Of a stretch of 64,000 nucleotides of DNA, positions 15,480-32,801 are shown in pieces. The DNA is taken from contig NZ_LJHU01000011.1 in NCBI RefSeq assembly GCF_001295975.1, forward strand, positions 35,812 to 99,811, written 5' to 3'. Numbering within the stretch: the first letter of the stretch is position 1; each line of letters opens with the position of its first letter. A program made the position numbers and the translations under genes. Source of the stretch: Brevundimonas sp. AAP58. Its GTDB lineage: Bacteria > Pseudomonadota > Alphaproteobacteria > Caulobacterales > Caulobacteraceae. The notes under the pieces were generated by a model. That model was not told the origin of the DNA and made no database searches. It saw only the letters and a program-made list of their open reading frames with translations.

Positions 15480-16913
15480 TCAGTCGTCCAGATCGCCCAG
15501 GCCGTAGCGACGCAGCTTTGAATAGAGACTCTGGCGGCTGAGGCCCAGGACGTCGGCGGCCGAGGCGCGGTTGTCCTGGGTCAGGTTCAGGGCCGCCTCG
15601 ATACACATCTTCTCGATCAGGTCGGTCGATTCGCGCACGATGTCCTTCATCGGCACCCGTCCGATCAGCTGGGTCAGCTGCTCGACCGAACGGGCCGTCG
15701 CCCCGAGCGGCAGGGCCGTCGAGACCCCGTCGCCTGACGGCAGGCGGCGCGAGACGTTGCGGATGCTGAAGCCATAGGTCGGCCGGCTGTCGTCGGGAAC
15801 GACCACGGCGGTCACCTCGACGTCCTCAGGCTCGCCAAAGCCGGATCGGATCACGGTGGCGAAGTTACGCAGCGAGCCGTGCTCCTTCAGCTGGGCCAGC
15901 ATGACCTTCAGGTCGATCTGGGGCCGCCCCAGATAGCGGTCCAGCGGCAGGTGGACCACCTCCTCCCGGCTGGCCAGATGGACCAGGTCCAGAAAGGCCG
16001 GATTGGCCGTCAGGATACGCAGGTCGGTGTCGGTCACGACGAAAGCATCAGAGATCCGCGACAACACCGCCGTCAGGGCCGCATTCGGATCGGCGACAGG
16101 GGCCAGGCTCTCGGGCGTGAGCCGCACCAGCAGCGACGCCATCCTGTCGTGGCGATAGAGCGATGCCGACAGCAGGCACGCAGCGCCGCCCGCCAGTCGC
16201 ACGGTCGTGGAGGCGCCCCCCGCGCTGCTGTTGGCCGACGACAGCAGCTCCTCGGCCTCGGCGAAGCTGGAGGAATCGAGCAGGGTGTTGAACGGCTGGC
16301 CGATCACGGCGACGGGGTCGCGGCCAGTGACCTTCTGCACCGCCGGATTGGCCTCGCGGATGCGGCGGCTGGTGCCGTCGAGAATCAGCACGGCCTCAGA
16401 CGCGCTCTGGAACAGCAGGCGATAGCGCTGCTCCGCCTGGCGCAGGCGCAGATAGTCGCGCTCGACCGACTGCTGGACGGCGAGCAGCCGCTGCTGGAGA
16501 ATCGCCGAGGCCTGAAGGTCGCGCCCGATGACGATGACGCGGCCATCGAGGCCCGCAGACAAGGCGAAGTAGCGGACCGGAATGTCAGCGCCGTCATCCG
16601 CCGGATGGTTGACCTGGCGCCAGCGCGCCGCATGGCCCTTGAAGGCTGCGTCCAGCATCTCGGCCACCTTGGCCTTGCTGTCATCGGTGACGGTGTCGAT
16701 CCAGCGCCGGTCCAGCCAGTCGCCGATGCCGTGCTCGGCCAGATCGCCGCTGGAAACGGAGACGTCGCGGATGACGCCTTCACGATCCAGGATCAGGGCG
16801 AGGTCACTGGCGGCGGAGACGAGCCCCGCCGCGGTGTCTGCCGCCAGGCCTCCGAAGGCCCGATCAGGCTCCCGAAACGCGATGGCTGCCGGGGAGGGCG
16901 GCTGAACGGTCAT
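15480..16913 (-). CDS. ppsR: Redox/light-responsive repressor PpsR (CrtJ)
   Basis: A 477-residue regulator with an N-terminal PAS-like region, a coiled-coil Q-linker (about 134-168), two more PAS domains (about 165-270 and 280-390) and a C-terminal Fis-type helix-turn-helix (about 430-475, DNRASAADVLGLSRQSLY). There are only two cysteines, Cys246 and Cys437; the latter lies at the front of the DNA-binding domain, as does the redox-active Cys424 of Rhodobacter sphaeroides PpsR. It should repress bch and crt promoters aerobically through the TGT-N12-ACA sites seen in this window. Co-oriented with ppaA upstream (31-bp gap). Confidence 0.94.
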   Translation of the reverse strand: MTVQPPSPAAIAFREPDRAFGGLAADTAAGLVSAASDLALILDREGVIRDVSVSSGDLAEHGIGDWLDRRWIDTVTDDSKAKVAEMLDAAFKGHAARWRQVNHPADDGADIPVRYFALSAGLDGRVIVIGRDLQASAILQQRLLAVQQSVERDYLRLRQAEQRYRLLFQSASEAVLILDGTSRRIREANPAVQKVTGRDPVAVIGQPFNTLLDSSSFAEAEELLSSANSSAGGASTTVRLAGGAACLLSASLYRHDRMASLLVRLTPESLAPVADPNAALTAVLSRISDAFVVTDTDLRILTANPAFLDLVHLASREEVVHLPLDRYLGRPQIDLKVMLAQLKEHGSLRNFATVIRSGFGEPEDVEVTAVVVPDDSRPTYGFSIRNVSRRLPSGDGVSTALPLGATARSVEQLTQLIGRVPMKDIVRESTDLIEKMCIEAALNLTQDNRASAADVLGLSRQSLYSKLRRYGLGDLDD

Positions 16914-16944
16914 CGGGGGCCATTATCGATGCGGCGCCCCATAT

Positions 16945-17853
16945 TCAAGCGACCGATTGCCGGCGCTGAAACAGGGCTTCGGCCACGCGGACGGCCTGGC
17001 GGGCGTCGCCGGCCGTTTCGTCGGCCCCCACGCGGGCGACGCGGGCGGGGTCGGTCTCGAAGGCGCGGCCGCCGACGATGACGCGGACATCCTCGTTCAT
17101 CGAGGCCGTGCGGACATCGGAGATGACAGGGGCCAGGGTGTCCAGCCACCGCTCGTCGGCCATGGAGAAGCCGACCAGGTCGAACCACTCGCCACGCACG
17201 GCATCGCGCAGATCCCGCGCCGTGGCGTCGGGCATGCAGACGGTGCGCCAGCCCGCGCGGCGGAAGTATTCCACCACCAGGACCAGGCCGAAGGAATGAT
17301 GATCGCCGGGCGTCAGGGCGAACAGGGCGGTGCGACCGTCCCCACCCCCGGCCTCGACATGCATGCGGTCGGCGAACTCGTAGACCAGCTGCTGCAGGCG
17401 GCACAGGCCGATGGTGACGTCGGTGAAGGCGCAGTCGTCCGCCTCCCACATCTCGCCCAGGCGCTTGGCCGCCGGCGACAGAAGGTCGAAGTAGATCGTC
17501 TCGATCCCGACGCCGCGACGGGTCAGGAGATCCACGTGGTCAACCAGGGCCGAGAGGTCCGAGACCATCACCATCCGCGAGAACCGTTCCAGCTCCGCAG
17601 GAGCGATCACGCCCGTGGTCATGGGGATCACGTCGCTGTCGGAACCCGCGCGATGGGCCATCAGCAGGCGGGGAATGATCTCGCCCTCGATCAGGCGAGC
17701 GAGTGTCAGGGGGGACGGATCGGAAGACGCGGGCAGCTCGCTCTGGCCGATGTCTCGCGCCAGGGATACGACGTTGCCAACGGTTTCGCGCTGAGGCCCC
17801 GGACTGGGTCGGCGGTGAGACGGCGCATCGGGCGCGCGATGGGTGTCGGCCAT
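16945..17853 (-). CDS. ppaA: PpaA/AerR-type cobalamin-binding regulator
   Basis: A 302-residue B12-binding regulator that in other phototrophs antagonises PpsR/CrtJ. The central helical segment has the W-x-D/E-D-x3-F-x-D-V-T pattern (EMWEADDCAFTDVTIG, about 134-149), and the Rossmann-like half has GDHHSFG at 183-189, equivalent to the cobalamin-ligand His loop of AerR, with IVGGRAFE near the C terminus. ATG 17853 follows GGGGAGG. It lies directly upstream of ppsR and divergent from bchF, the standard aerR/ppaA position. Confidence 0.9.
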   Translation of the reverse strand: MADTHRAPDAPSHRRPSPGPQRETVGNVVSLARDIGQSELPASSDPSPLTLARLIEGEIIPRLLMAHRAGSDSDVIPMTTGVIAPAELERFSRMVMVSDLSALVDHVDLLTRRGVGIETIYFDLLSPAAKRLGEMWEADDCAFTDVTIGLCRLQQLVYEFADRMHVEAGGGDGRTALFALTPGDHHSFGLVLVVEYFRRAGWRTVCMPDATARDLRDAVRGEWFDLVGFSMADERWLDTLAPVISDVRTASMNEDVRVIVGGRAFETDPARVARVGADETAGDARQAVRVAEALFQRRQSVA

Positions 17854-18201
17854 TGAACTCCTCCCCAGGAGTGTCGTCCAACGTCAGGCGTGATCCCCAC
17901 CCACCCGGCGATGCAGTCTGATGGACCGACGGGAAGTATGCCCCGCCGGATCGTCTCGCATCCTGGCCCATCCTTTTGTCCCCCGTCACCGCGACGATGC
18001 GCGGGTGGGGGTTCGGGCCATGCGACGCACGCGCGTCTCTCAACTCACGAGCGACATTCGCTGCCTGTTCATTGAAAGAGTCAAGGTGAGAAAGCTTCGC
18101 TGTGTCAATTTCAGTTTACGTCCAATCTATTTGACACTTGTGGGGTCGCGGACCTAGGCTCCGGTCATCGCCTCTATCTCGGGGCGACCCGGAGACGGTC
18201 G
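17854..18201. other. Divergent control region ppaA / bchF
   Basis: A 348-bp gene-free stretch. It holds the ppaA ribosome site at its left end, a double imperfect PpsR-type site at 18103-18136, and a possible -35/-10 pair for bchF (TTGACA 18131-18136, TAGGCT 18155-18160, 18-bp spacing) ahead of the GGAGAC ribosome site at 18191-18196. No further gene was seen in it. Confidence 0.7.
18103..18136. promoter_or_regulatory. Two overlapping half-perfect PpsR-type sites upstream of bchF
   Basis: The left site reads TGT-N12-ACG (18103-18120) and the right one CGT-N12-ACA (18119-18136). They share the central CG, so each has one perfect and one degenerate half, and the outermost TGTCAA / TTGACA are exact inverted copies. 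The right half overlaps the candidate bchF -35 element. Confidence 0.6.
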
Positions 18202-20194
<1,993 letters not shown>

Positions 20195-20195
<1 letters not shown>

Positions 20196-21734
20196 TGCAG
20201 CTGACCGTCTGGACCTACGAAGGCCCGCCCCATGTCGGCGCGATGCGGATCGCCACGGCGATGTCCGGTCTGCACTACGTCCTGCACGCCCCCCAGGGCG
20301 ACACCTACGCCGACCTGCTGTTCACCATGATCGAGCGGCGCGGGGCCCGCCCGCCGGTGACCTACACCACCTTCCAGGCGCGCGATCTGGGCACCGACAC
20401 GGCCGAGCTGTTCAAGACCGCCGTCATCGACGCCCATGCCCGCTTCCAGCCCCAGGCCATGATCGTCGGCGCTTCCTGCACCGCCGAGCTGATCCAGGAC
20501 GATCCCGCCGGCATGGCGCTGGCCATCGGCCTGCCCATCCCGGTCATTCCTCTGGAGCTGCCCAGCTATCAGAAGAAGGAAAACTGGGGCGCGGCCGAGA
20601 CCTTCCGCCAGCTGGTCCGTCACCTGACGACCGCCGTCGAGCGCACGCCGATGGCGGGCAGGAAGCCGGTCTGCAACATCCTCGGCCCCACGGCGCTCGG
20701 CTTCCGTCACCGCGACGACGTGGTGGAGATCACCCGGCTGCTGGAGCGGATGGGCGTCCAGATCAACGTGACCGCCCCGCTGGGCGCGACGCCCGCCGAC
20801 ATCGCCCGCCTGGGGGCCGCCGACTTCAACGTCGTGCTCTATCCCGAGATCGCCGGAGAGGCCGCCAAACAGCTCGAGAAGCAGTGCGGCCAGCCCTCCA
20901 TCAAGACCGTGCCGCTGGGCTATGGCGCGACGATCGACTTCATCAAGGAGGTCTGCGCCCTGACCGGGCTCGATCCCGCGCCCGTGCTGAACGGCGTCCC
21001 GTCGCGGATGCCCTGGTGGTCGCGCTCGGTCGATTCCACCTACCTGACCGGCAAGCGCGTCTTCGTCTTCGGCGACGCCACCCACGTCATCGCCGCCGCC
21101 CGCGTCGCCTCCGAGGAGCTCGGCTTCGAGGTCGTCGGCATGGGCTGCTACAATCGCGAGTTCGCCCGCGAGGTCCGCGCCGCCGCCGCCGACCTGGGCC
21201 TCACCGCCCTGATCACCGACGACTACCTCGAGGTCGAGGACGCCATCGCCGCGCTCCAGCCCGAACTGGTGCTGGGCTCGCAGATGGAGCGCCACATCGC
21301 CAAGCGGCTGCGCATCCCCTGCGCCGTCATCTCGGCCCCCTTCCACGTCCAGGACCACCCGGCCCGCTTCTCGCCCCAGATGGGGTTCGAGGGCGCCAAC
21401 GTCCTGTTCGACACCTGGGTGCATCCGCTGGTCATGGGACTGGAAGAGCACCTGCTCCACATGTTCCGCGACGACTTCGAGTTCTCGGACGAGGCCGGTG
21501 CCTCGCACCTCGGCGGACACGGCGCGAGCGCGGCGAAGACGACGGTTCCGCTCGCGGCCGACGCCGTCGCCTCGACCGATGTCGCCTCGGTCTCCTCGGA
21601 GATCGTCTGGGCTCCGGACGCAGAGGCCGAACTCAAGAAAATCCCCTTCTTCGTGAGGGGCAAGGCCAAGAAGAATACGGAACGCTTCGCCGCAGAGCAC
21701 GGCTTGGCGACCATAGGGGTGGAGACGCTGTACG

Positions 21735-21760
<26 letters not shown>
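20195..21760 (+). CDS. bchB: Light-independent protochlorophyllide reductase subunit B
   Basis: NifK-like DPOR subunit, 521 residues. Asp36 in [12 protein letters not shown] is at the exact position of the unusual aspartate ligand to the NB-cluster. [12 protein letters not shown] and the C-terminal [20 protein letters not shown] domain are also characteristic. The ATG overlaps the bchN stop (TGATG) and follows GGAGGG. A low-complexity Ala/Ser/Val segment (about 440-470) joins the catalytic part to the C-terminal domain. The 3' end overlaps bchH by 26 bases. Confidence 0.96.
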
Positions 21761-27134
<5,374 letters not shown>

Positions 27135-27138
<4 letters not shown>

Positions 27139-28583
27139 CCGACCTGCGGCAGAGAGCAAACGCCAACCGGGCCGCCTTCGCGCGCCTGATGCGCGCCTGC
27201 CTGCCGTTCGCCGACGCCGCCACGACCGAGCTGCCGCTGTCGCGCCTCCTGCGCCTGTCGCTGTTCCAGGTCTCGGTCGGCATGGTCACCGTGCTCCTGA
27301 CGGGCACGCTCAACCGCGTCCTGATCGTGGAGCTGAACGTCCCGGCGGTGCTGGTCGCCACCATGGTCGCCCTGCCTTTCCTGTTTGCCCCGTTCCGCGC
27401 CCTTATCGGGCATCGATCGGACACCCATCGCTCCCATCTCGGATGGCGGCGCGGGCCCTACATCTGGTTCGGGACACTGCTGCAATTCGGCGGCCTGGCC
27501 ATCATGCCCTTCGCCCTCCTGATCTCGGGTGGCCAGGGAGTCGGCGCGGTCTGGATCGGCCATGTCGCGGCGATGGTCGCCTTCCTCCTGACCGGCGCGG
27601 GCATCCACACCACCCAGACGGCAGGGCTGGCGCTCGCCAATGACCTGGCACCCGAGCACGCCCGGCCCCGCGTCGTGGCGTTGCTCTACGTCATGCTGCT
27701 GGTCGGCATGCTGATCGCGGGCGTCGCCATGGGTCTGATCCTGATGGACTTCCAGGCCGTGAAGCTGGTCGGCGTCGTCCAGGGCGCGGCCCTCGTCGCA
27801 GTCGTCCTCAACATGACCGCCCTGTGGAAGCAGGAGGCGCAGAACCTGGCGCTCACCGCGCCGTCCCAGCCCCGCCCGCCGTTCCGCGACAGCTGGGCCC
27901 AGTTCATCGCCGGCGGCCGCTCGGGCCGCCTCTTGGTCGCCACCGGCCTCGGCGCCGCCGCCTTTTCCATGCAGGATGTGCTGCTCGAACCCTACGGCGG
28001 CCAGATCCTCGGCCTGTCGGTCGGCCAGACCACGGGCCTGACGGCGCTCTGGGCGCTTGGCACCCTGATCGGTCTCGGCTGGTCCGCCCGTCGTCTGAAT
28101 CAGGGCGGCGAGCCGCACCGAATGGCCGGCCACGGCCTGGTGATCGGCGTTCTGGCCTTCGCCGCTGTCATCTGCGCCGGACCGTTCGCGTCCGCGCCCC
28201 TGTTCTGCCTCGGCGTCGCGATGATCGGTCTCGGCGGCGGACTGTTCTCCGTCGGCACCCTGACGTCAGCGATGTCGCTCGCCCGCGACGGCCGGTCCGG
28301 CATTGCGCTTGGCGCCTGGGGCGCGGTCCAGGCGACCGCCGTCGGCCTCGCCGTTCTCACCGGGGGCGCGCTTCGCGACCTCGTCTCCGCCCTGTCCTCG
28401 TCAGGCCTCCTCGGCCCGGCGATGAGCCAGCCCTTCACCGCCTACGGTGTCGTCTACCACCTGGAGATCGGCCTCCTGTTCGCCGCCCTGGTCGCCATCG
28501 GGCCCCTTGCCCGATACGCGCCCGCCGCTTCGCCTCAGTCGCTTACCCCTCAACGGTTCGGCCTCGCCGATCTGCCCGCCTGA
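27135..28583 (+). CDS. lhaA: LhaA, PucC-family light-harvesting assembly protein
   Basis: A 482-residue, 12-helix BCD-family MFS protein in the canonical lhaA slot between bchM and puhA. Segments LPLSRLLRLSLFQVSVGM, LTGTLNRVLIVELNVPA, HRSDTHRSHLGWRRGPYIW, SMQDVLLEPYGG and LGAWGAVQATA are recognisable. LhaA helps assemble the LH1 antenna around the reaction centre. The ATG overlaps the bchM stop (ATGA). A related protein is encoded at 13056-14387. Confidence 0.93.
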
Positions 28584-28607
28584 TCCTGGTTCGCAAAGGA
28601 GCCTGAC

Positions 28608-29384
28608 ATGGAAAACAGTCCCTTCCTCTTCGGTGATTTCGACGCCGCAGAACTCGCCCTGATGGTCTTCTGGCTCTTCTTCGCCGGACTGATCGTCTAC
28701 CTCCGTCGCGAGGATCGCCGCGAAGGCTATCCTCTGGAGAACGACGTCACCGGTCAGCACGAGCCGCTGGGCGGCCTCTTGTTCACCGCCAAGCCCAAGA
28801 CCTTCCTGCTCCCGCACGGCCACGGCACCCGCGTCCTGCCGCGTCCGGAGAACCGCGACACCCGCCCGATCGCCGCGCGTCGCAGCGCCCCGACCGACGG
28901 ATCGCCGCTGGAGCCCACGGGCAATCCCCTGCTGGATGGCGTCGGACCGGGCGGCTACGCCGAGCGTCCGAACTATGCCGACCTGACGCTGGAAGGCCTG
29001 CCGCGCATCGTGCCGCTCCGGGTCGCTCCTGACTTCCACGTCGCCCGTGAGGACATCGATCCGCGCGGCCTGGCGGTCCTGGGCTGCGACGGCAAGAAGG
29101 GCGGCGAGGTCTCCGACATCTGGGCCGACCGATCAGAGCAGATCATCCGCTACCTCGAGGTCGCCGTCGGCACCAAGAAGGTGCTGCTGCCCATGCAGAT
29201 GTGCATCGTCGATGGCGGCGCGCGCGCCGTGAAGGTTCGCGCCATCACCTCGGCCCAGTTCGCCGATGTCCCGACCACGGCCAGCCCCGATCAGGTCACC
29301 CTGCTCGAGGAAGAGAAGATCGTCGGCTACTACGGCGGCGGCCACCTCTACGCCACGCGCGACCGCCAGGAGCCCTGGCTGTGA
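28608..29384 (+). CDS. puhA: Photosynthetic reaction centre H subunit
   Basis: The single-span, mostly cytoplasmic subunit that caps the reaction-centre L/M pair. The 258-residue product has one N-terminal membrane helix (about 15-32, ALMVFWLFFAGLIVYLRRE), then the GYPLE and PKTFLLPHG segments and the C-terminal beta-barrel ending KIVGYYGGGHLYATRDRQEP. ATG 28608 follows AAAGGAGC. Its stop is overlapped by the puhB GTG start. Confidence 0.97.
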   Translation: MENSPFLFGDFDAAELALMVFWLFFAGLIVYLRREDRREGYPLENDVTGQHEPLGGLLFTAKPKTFLLPHGHGTRVLPRPENRDTRPIAARRSAPTDGSPLEPTGNPLLDGVGPGGYAERPNYADLTLEGLPRIVPLRVAPDFHVAREDIDPRGLAVLGCDGKKGGEVSDIWADRSEQIIRYLEVAVGTKKVLLPMQMCIVDGGARAVKVRAITSAQFADVPTTASPDQVTLLEEEKIVGYYGGGHLYATRDRQEPWL

Positions 29385-30085
29385 GCCGCCCGGCCGGTAT
29401 CAGCGCCGCCATCGGCCAGGAGCACGAAGGAGAGCCCGTCCGCGGGCTTCCCGGCCGGCTTCCCGAGGGCGAGCACATCCTGTGGCAGGGCGCGCCGGAC
29501 TGGCGCGTTCTGGCTCGGACCGCCATGCGGGCCCACTGGGTCGCCGTCTATTTCGGTGTCCTGGCGGTCTGGAATCTGGTCAACGGCGTCATGCAGGGGT
29601 CAGGCCTGGCCTCCACCCTGACCTCGGTCGGCTGGACGGTCGCGGTCGGCGCAGCCGCGGTCGGCCTGCTGGTGGGTTACGCCGTCTTGGTCGCCCGGAC
29701 GACAGTCTATACGATGACCAACAAGCGCTTCGTGCTGCGCCACGGCGTGGCCCTGTCGAAGTGCTTCAACATCCCCTACCGTACCATCGGCGCGGCGGCG
29801 GTGAAGGTTGATTCCAAGGGCTTCGGCGACATTCCGCTGAGCCTCGCCGACGGTGCCCGCATCGCCTATCCGCACCTGTGGCCCCACGTCCGGCCGTTCA
29901 CCATCCTGAACCCCCAGCCGATGATGCGGGCCCTGCCCGACGTCGCCTCGGTCGCCGAACGCCTGAGCCTGCAGCTCCAGCTCGCCGCCAACGCCGCCGA
30001 CAAGCCCTTCGTGGCCGAGCCGGTGCGCACGACGGCGCGTCCCGAGCGTCAGGCCCCCTCCGACGGCCAGCCCGCAGCCGCCTGA
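29381..30085 (+). CDS. puhB: Photosynthetic complex assembly protein PuhB
   Basis: A 234-residue membrane protein needed for efficient reaction-centre assembly in Rhodobacter. An N-terminal GLPGRLPEGEHILWQGAPDW segment is followed by two to three membrane helices (about 50-110) and a PH-like domain (TVYTMTNKRFVLRHGVAL). Start is a GTG at 29381 overlapping the puhA stop as GTGA. The long C-terminal tail is low-complexity. Confidence 0.92.
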   Translation: MSRPAGISAAIGQEHEGEPVRGLPGRLPEGEHILWQGAPDWRVLARTAMRAHWVAVYFGVLAVWNLVNGVMQGSGLASTLTSVGWTVAVGAAAVGLLVGYAVLVARTTVYTMTNKRFVLRHGVALSKCFNIPYRTIGAAAVKVDSKGFGDIPLSLADGARIAYPHLWPHVRPFTILNPQPMMRALPDVASVAERLSLQLQLAANAADKPFVAEPVRTTARPERQAPSDGQPAAA

Positions 30086-30108
30086 ACCCGAGATCAAGGA
30101 ACCCGGCC

Positions 30109-30567
30109 ATGTCCAACCTCGACGAACAGCCCTTTCCCCGAGCGCCCCTGATCGCCGCCATCCTGGTGGTCGGGCTGACGGTGGCCGGCGTCGGGGCGAC
30201 GCGGCTGGGCCTGATCTCGCCCGGCGTCGCCGAAGCGTCGAACGCCACGGCAGTGGCCTCCGCCGACATGCGCTTCGCCGACCGCGCCGACGGCGGGGTG
30301 GTGGTCACCGTGATCGATGACGGGGAGCGCATCATCCCGCCCGCGACCGGCGGCTTCGTCCGGGGTGTGCTGCGTGGCCTGGTCCGCGACCGCCGCGCGC
30401 AAGGGATGGGCTCCGAACAGCCTTTCCGCGTCACCGAATGGTCGGACGGCAAGGTGACCATCCAGGACCTGGCCACCGGCCGCGTGGTCAAGCTGGATGC
30501 CTTCGGCCCCACCAACCGTCAGGCCTTCCTCGACCTGATGACCCCACCTTCGGAGACCGCCGCATGA
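30109..30567 (+). CDS. puhC: Photosynthetic complex assembly protein PuhC
   Basis: A 152-residue protein with one N-terminal membrane helix (about 12-35) and a periplasmic domain containing LRFADRADGGV-like and VTEWSDGKVTIQDLATGRVV segments, as in PuhC, which affects LH1 assembly around the reaction centre. ATG 30109 follows AAGGA. The stop overlaps the next ATG (ATGA). Confidence 0.9.
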   Translation: MSNLDEQPFPRAPLIAAILVVGLTVAGVGATRLGLISPGVAEASNATAVASADMRFADRADGGVVVTVIDDGERIIPPATGGFVRGVLRGLVRDRRAQGMGSEQPFRVTEWSDGKVTIQDLATGRVVKLDAFGPTNRQAFLDLMTPPSETAA

Positions 30568-30848
30568 GCCGTCGTTTCGACACCGGCTGCACGATCGAGG
30601 TCGAGCACTCCGACGAGAATCTCTGCGCCCACGTCGCGCTGGACGGCGATCCCGTCATCGGCCCCGGCGATGCGGTGCAGGTGCACGGTGAACCCATCCA
30701 CGTCGCCTTTGGCGAACGCCGCACCTTCCGCCGCACCGCCACGGTGACACGCGCCACCTGGCTGGAACGCACCTTCACCCGCCTGACGTCGGGCCTGGAG
30801 TTCGGCGAACTCTACGATGTCAGCTTCACACCCCGGAGGACCCTGTGA
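30564..30848 (+). CDS. Small conserved PGC protein between puhC and acsF
   Basis: A 94-residue soluble protein without signal or membrane segment. It has a pattern of short beta strands ([39 protein letters not shown]) and a basic C-terminal half. Both ends overlap neighbours (ATGA with puhC, GTGA with acsF), so it is firmly part of the puh-acsF operon. A gene of this size in this slot is common in PGCs, but I know of no function. An OB- or PRC-like small beta fold is possible on pattern only. Confidence 0.8.
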   Translation: MSRRFDTGCTIEVEHSDENLCAHVALDGDPVIGPGDAVQVHGEPIHVAFGERRTFRRTATVTRATWLERTFTRLTSGLEFGELYDVSFTPRRTL

Positions 30849-31966
30849 CCGCCGTCCCCTTCGACCAATATGAAGAAACTCCCGGCCTGACGGCGCTCCG
30901 CCGCGAGGCCGCCCGCCAGAAGGTCAACGCGGACAGCTCGATGAAGCTGGCGACCGAGGACACGGTCCTGTCGCCCCGGTTCTATACGACCGACTTCGCC
31001 GCGCTGGACCGCATCGACGTGACGCCGGTCCGGGCCCAGTGGGACGCCCTGATGGCCGAGTTCGCCGAGGACCGGAACAAGGACCACTTCAAGCGCGACG
31101 CCGCCTTCGACGGCATCATCGAAAACCTGCCCGAGGATCTGCGGAAGGAATTCACCGACTTCCTGGTGTCGTCCCTGACGTCAGAATTCTCGGGCTGCGT
31201 CCTCTACGCCGAGATCGCCAAGCGGGTGCAGAACCCCGACATCCGGGCCCTGTTCAAATACATGAGCCGTGACGAGAGCCGCCACGCCGGCTTCATCAAC
31301 GACACGCTGAAAGACGCGAAGATCGGCGTGGATCTGAGCTTCCTGACCAAGGTCAAGAAGTACACTCACTTCAAGCCCAAGTTCATCTTCTACGCCGTCT
31401 ATTTGTCGGAGAAGATCGGCTACGCCCGCTACATCGCCATCCACCGCCATCTGCAGCGGAACCCCGAGAAGCGCTTCCACCCGATCTTCAAATGGTTCGA
31501 GCAGTGGTGCAACGACGAGTTCAAGCACGGCGAGGCCTTCGCGCTCCTGATGCGCAACGATCCGAAGCTGCTTTCCGGCGGCAACGTCTGGTGGATCCGC
31601 TTCTTCCTGCTGTCGGTCTACGCCACGATGTACGTCCGGGATCACATGCGGCCGGCCTTCCACAAGGCGCTGGGCGTCGACATCACCGAGTATGACTACG
31701 ACGTCTTCCGCATCTGCACGGAGATCTCCAAGCAGGTCTATCCGGTCTCGCTGCGCACCGATGAGCCCCGGTTCCGCGACGGCATGGAGCGCCTGCGCCA
31801 GACCTCGGACGCCATGGGCGACGCCAAGGCCAGGGGCGGCCTGATCGCGGGCATCCAGCGCTTCGGCCTGACGCTGAAGGCGGGCGCCACCTTCCTCGGC
31901 CTTCTGCTCCTTCCTGTAGACCGCCATCCCCTGCCCGCCGACGTCCGCATGGAGCCGCGCTGGTAG
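30845..31966 (+). CDS. acsF: Aerobic Mg-protoporphyrin IX monomethyl ester cyclase AcsF
   Basis: Di-iron oxygenase that forms ring E using O2. The 373-residue protein has the iron-ligand pattern E114, E144-x2-H147 (DESRHAGF) and E225-x2-H228 (NDEFKHGE). It starts with GTG 30845 overlapping the previous stop. Because no bchE is visible in the window, bacteriochlorophyll synthesis probably requires oxygen, fitting an aerobic phototroph. The next gene, puhE, starts 2 bases after the stop. Confidence 0.97.
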   Translation: MTAVPFDQYEETPGLTALRREAARQKVNADSSMKLATEDTVLSPRFYTTDFAALDRIDVTPVRAQWDALMAEFAEDRNKDHFKRDAAFDGIIENLPEDLRKEFTDFLVSSLTSEFSGCVLYAEIAKRVQNPDIRALFKYMSRDESRHAGFINDTLKDAKIGVDLSFLTKVKKYTHFKPKFIFYAVYLSEKIGYARYIAIHRHLQRNPEKRFHPIFKWFEQWCNDEFKHGEAFALLMRNDPKLLSGGNVWWIRFFLLSVYATMYVRDHMRPAFHKALGVDITEYDYDVFRICTEISKQVYPVSLRTDEPRFRDGMERLRQTSDAMGDAKARGGLIAGIQRFGLTLKAGATFLGLLLLPVDRHPLPADVRMEPRW

Positions 31967-31968
31967 TC

Positions 31969-32775
31969 ATGGACGCGGTTCAGCCCCTCATCGTCGCCGC
32001 CGGTCTGTGGTGGGCCTCCACGGGGCTGATTCTGTGGCTGGTGCGTCGTGACGCGGCCAGCTTCGGCGTGTCGCTGATGCTCGGCGCGATCGTGGCCGTT
32101 GCTGCCATGCTGGGCCTGTGGATGTCGGCCGACGACACCAGCGCGAACGGCGCCTACGTCGCCTTCGGCGCCGCGCTGGCCGTCTGGGGCTGGCACGAGA
32201 TGGGCTTCCTCATGGGCAAGCTGACCGGCCCGCGCCGCACCCCCTGCCCGCCCGACGCCGCCGGCTGGCGTCGCTTCGCCGTATCCACGGAAACGGTGAT
32301 CCATCACGAGATCGCGCTCGCCCTGACCGCGCTGGCCTTCATCGCCCTGACCTGGGGCCAGCCGAACCAGGTCGGGACCCTGACCTTCCTCCTGCTGTTC
32401 GGCATGCGCCTGTCGACCAAACTCAACATCTTCCTGGGCGTGCCCAATCCGCCGTCCGGCCTGCTACCCAAGGGCCTGGCCTATCTGGGCACCTACTTCA
32501 GGAAGGCCCGCTTCAACGCCCTGTTTCCGGTATCGCTGGCCGCTTCGATCATCGTGACGATCCTGCTGGCCGAGGCCGCCCTGCTCAGCAGCGGCGGGGC
32601 CCGCACCGGCTATGTCCTGATGCTGTCGCTGGCCGCGCTCGGCCTGCTCGAGCACGGCTTCCTCATGCTGCCGGCCACCCGCCGCCGACCTGCGCCCGAG
32701 AGCGCGCTGTGGGCCTGGGCGCTGACGGCCGAAACCAAACCAACCCAGGTCGCCCTCGCGGAGGCCGACCAATGA
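31969..32775 (+). CDS. puhE: Photosynthetic complex assembly protein 2, PuhE (DUF3623)
   Basis: A 268-residue membrane protein with about seven hydrophobic segments and the signature [18 protein letters not shown] plus [13 protein letters not shown]. PuhE is associated with reaction-centre/LH1 assembly, but its mechanism is not settled. It sits between acsF and hemA as usual; the stop overlaps an ATG (32772) that is one of two possible hemA starts. Confidence 0.92.
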   Translation: MDAVQPLIVAAGLWWASTGLILWLVRRDAASFGVSLMLGAIVAVAAMLGLWMSADDTSANGAYVAFGAALAVWGWHEMGFLMGKLTGPRRTPCPPDAAGWRRFAVSTETVIHHEIALALTALAFIALTWGQPNQVGTLTFLLLFGMRLSTKLNIFLGVPNPPSGLLPKGLAYLGTYFRKARFNALFPVSLAASIIVTILLAEAALLSSGGARTGYVLMLSLAALGLLEHGFLMLPATRRRPAPESALWAWALTAETKPTQVALAEADQ

Positions 32776-32801
32776 CAAAGACCACCGGGGGACTGTCCGC
32801 C

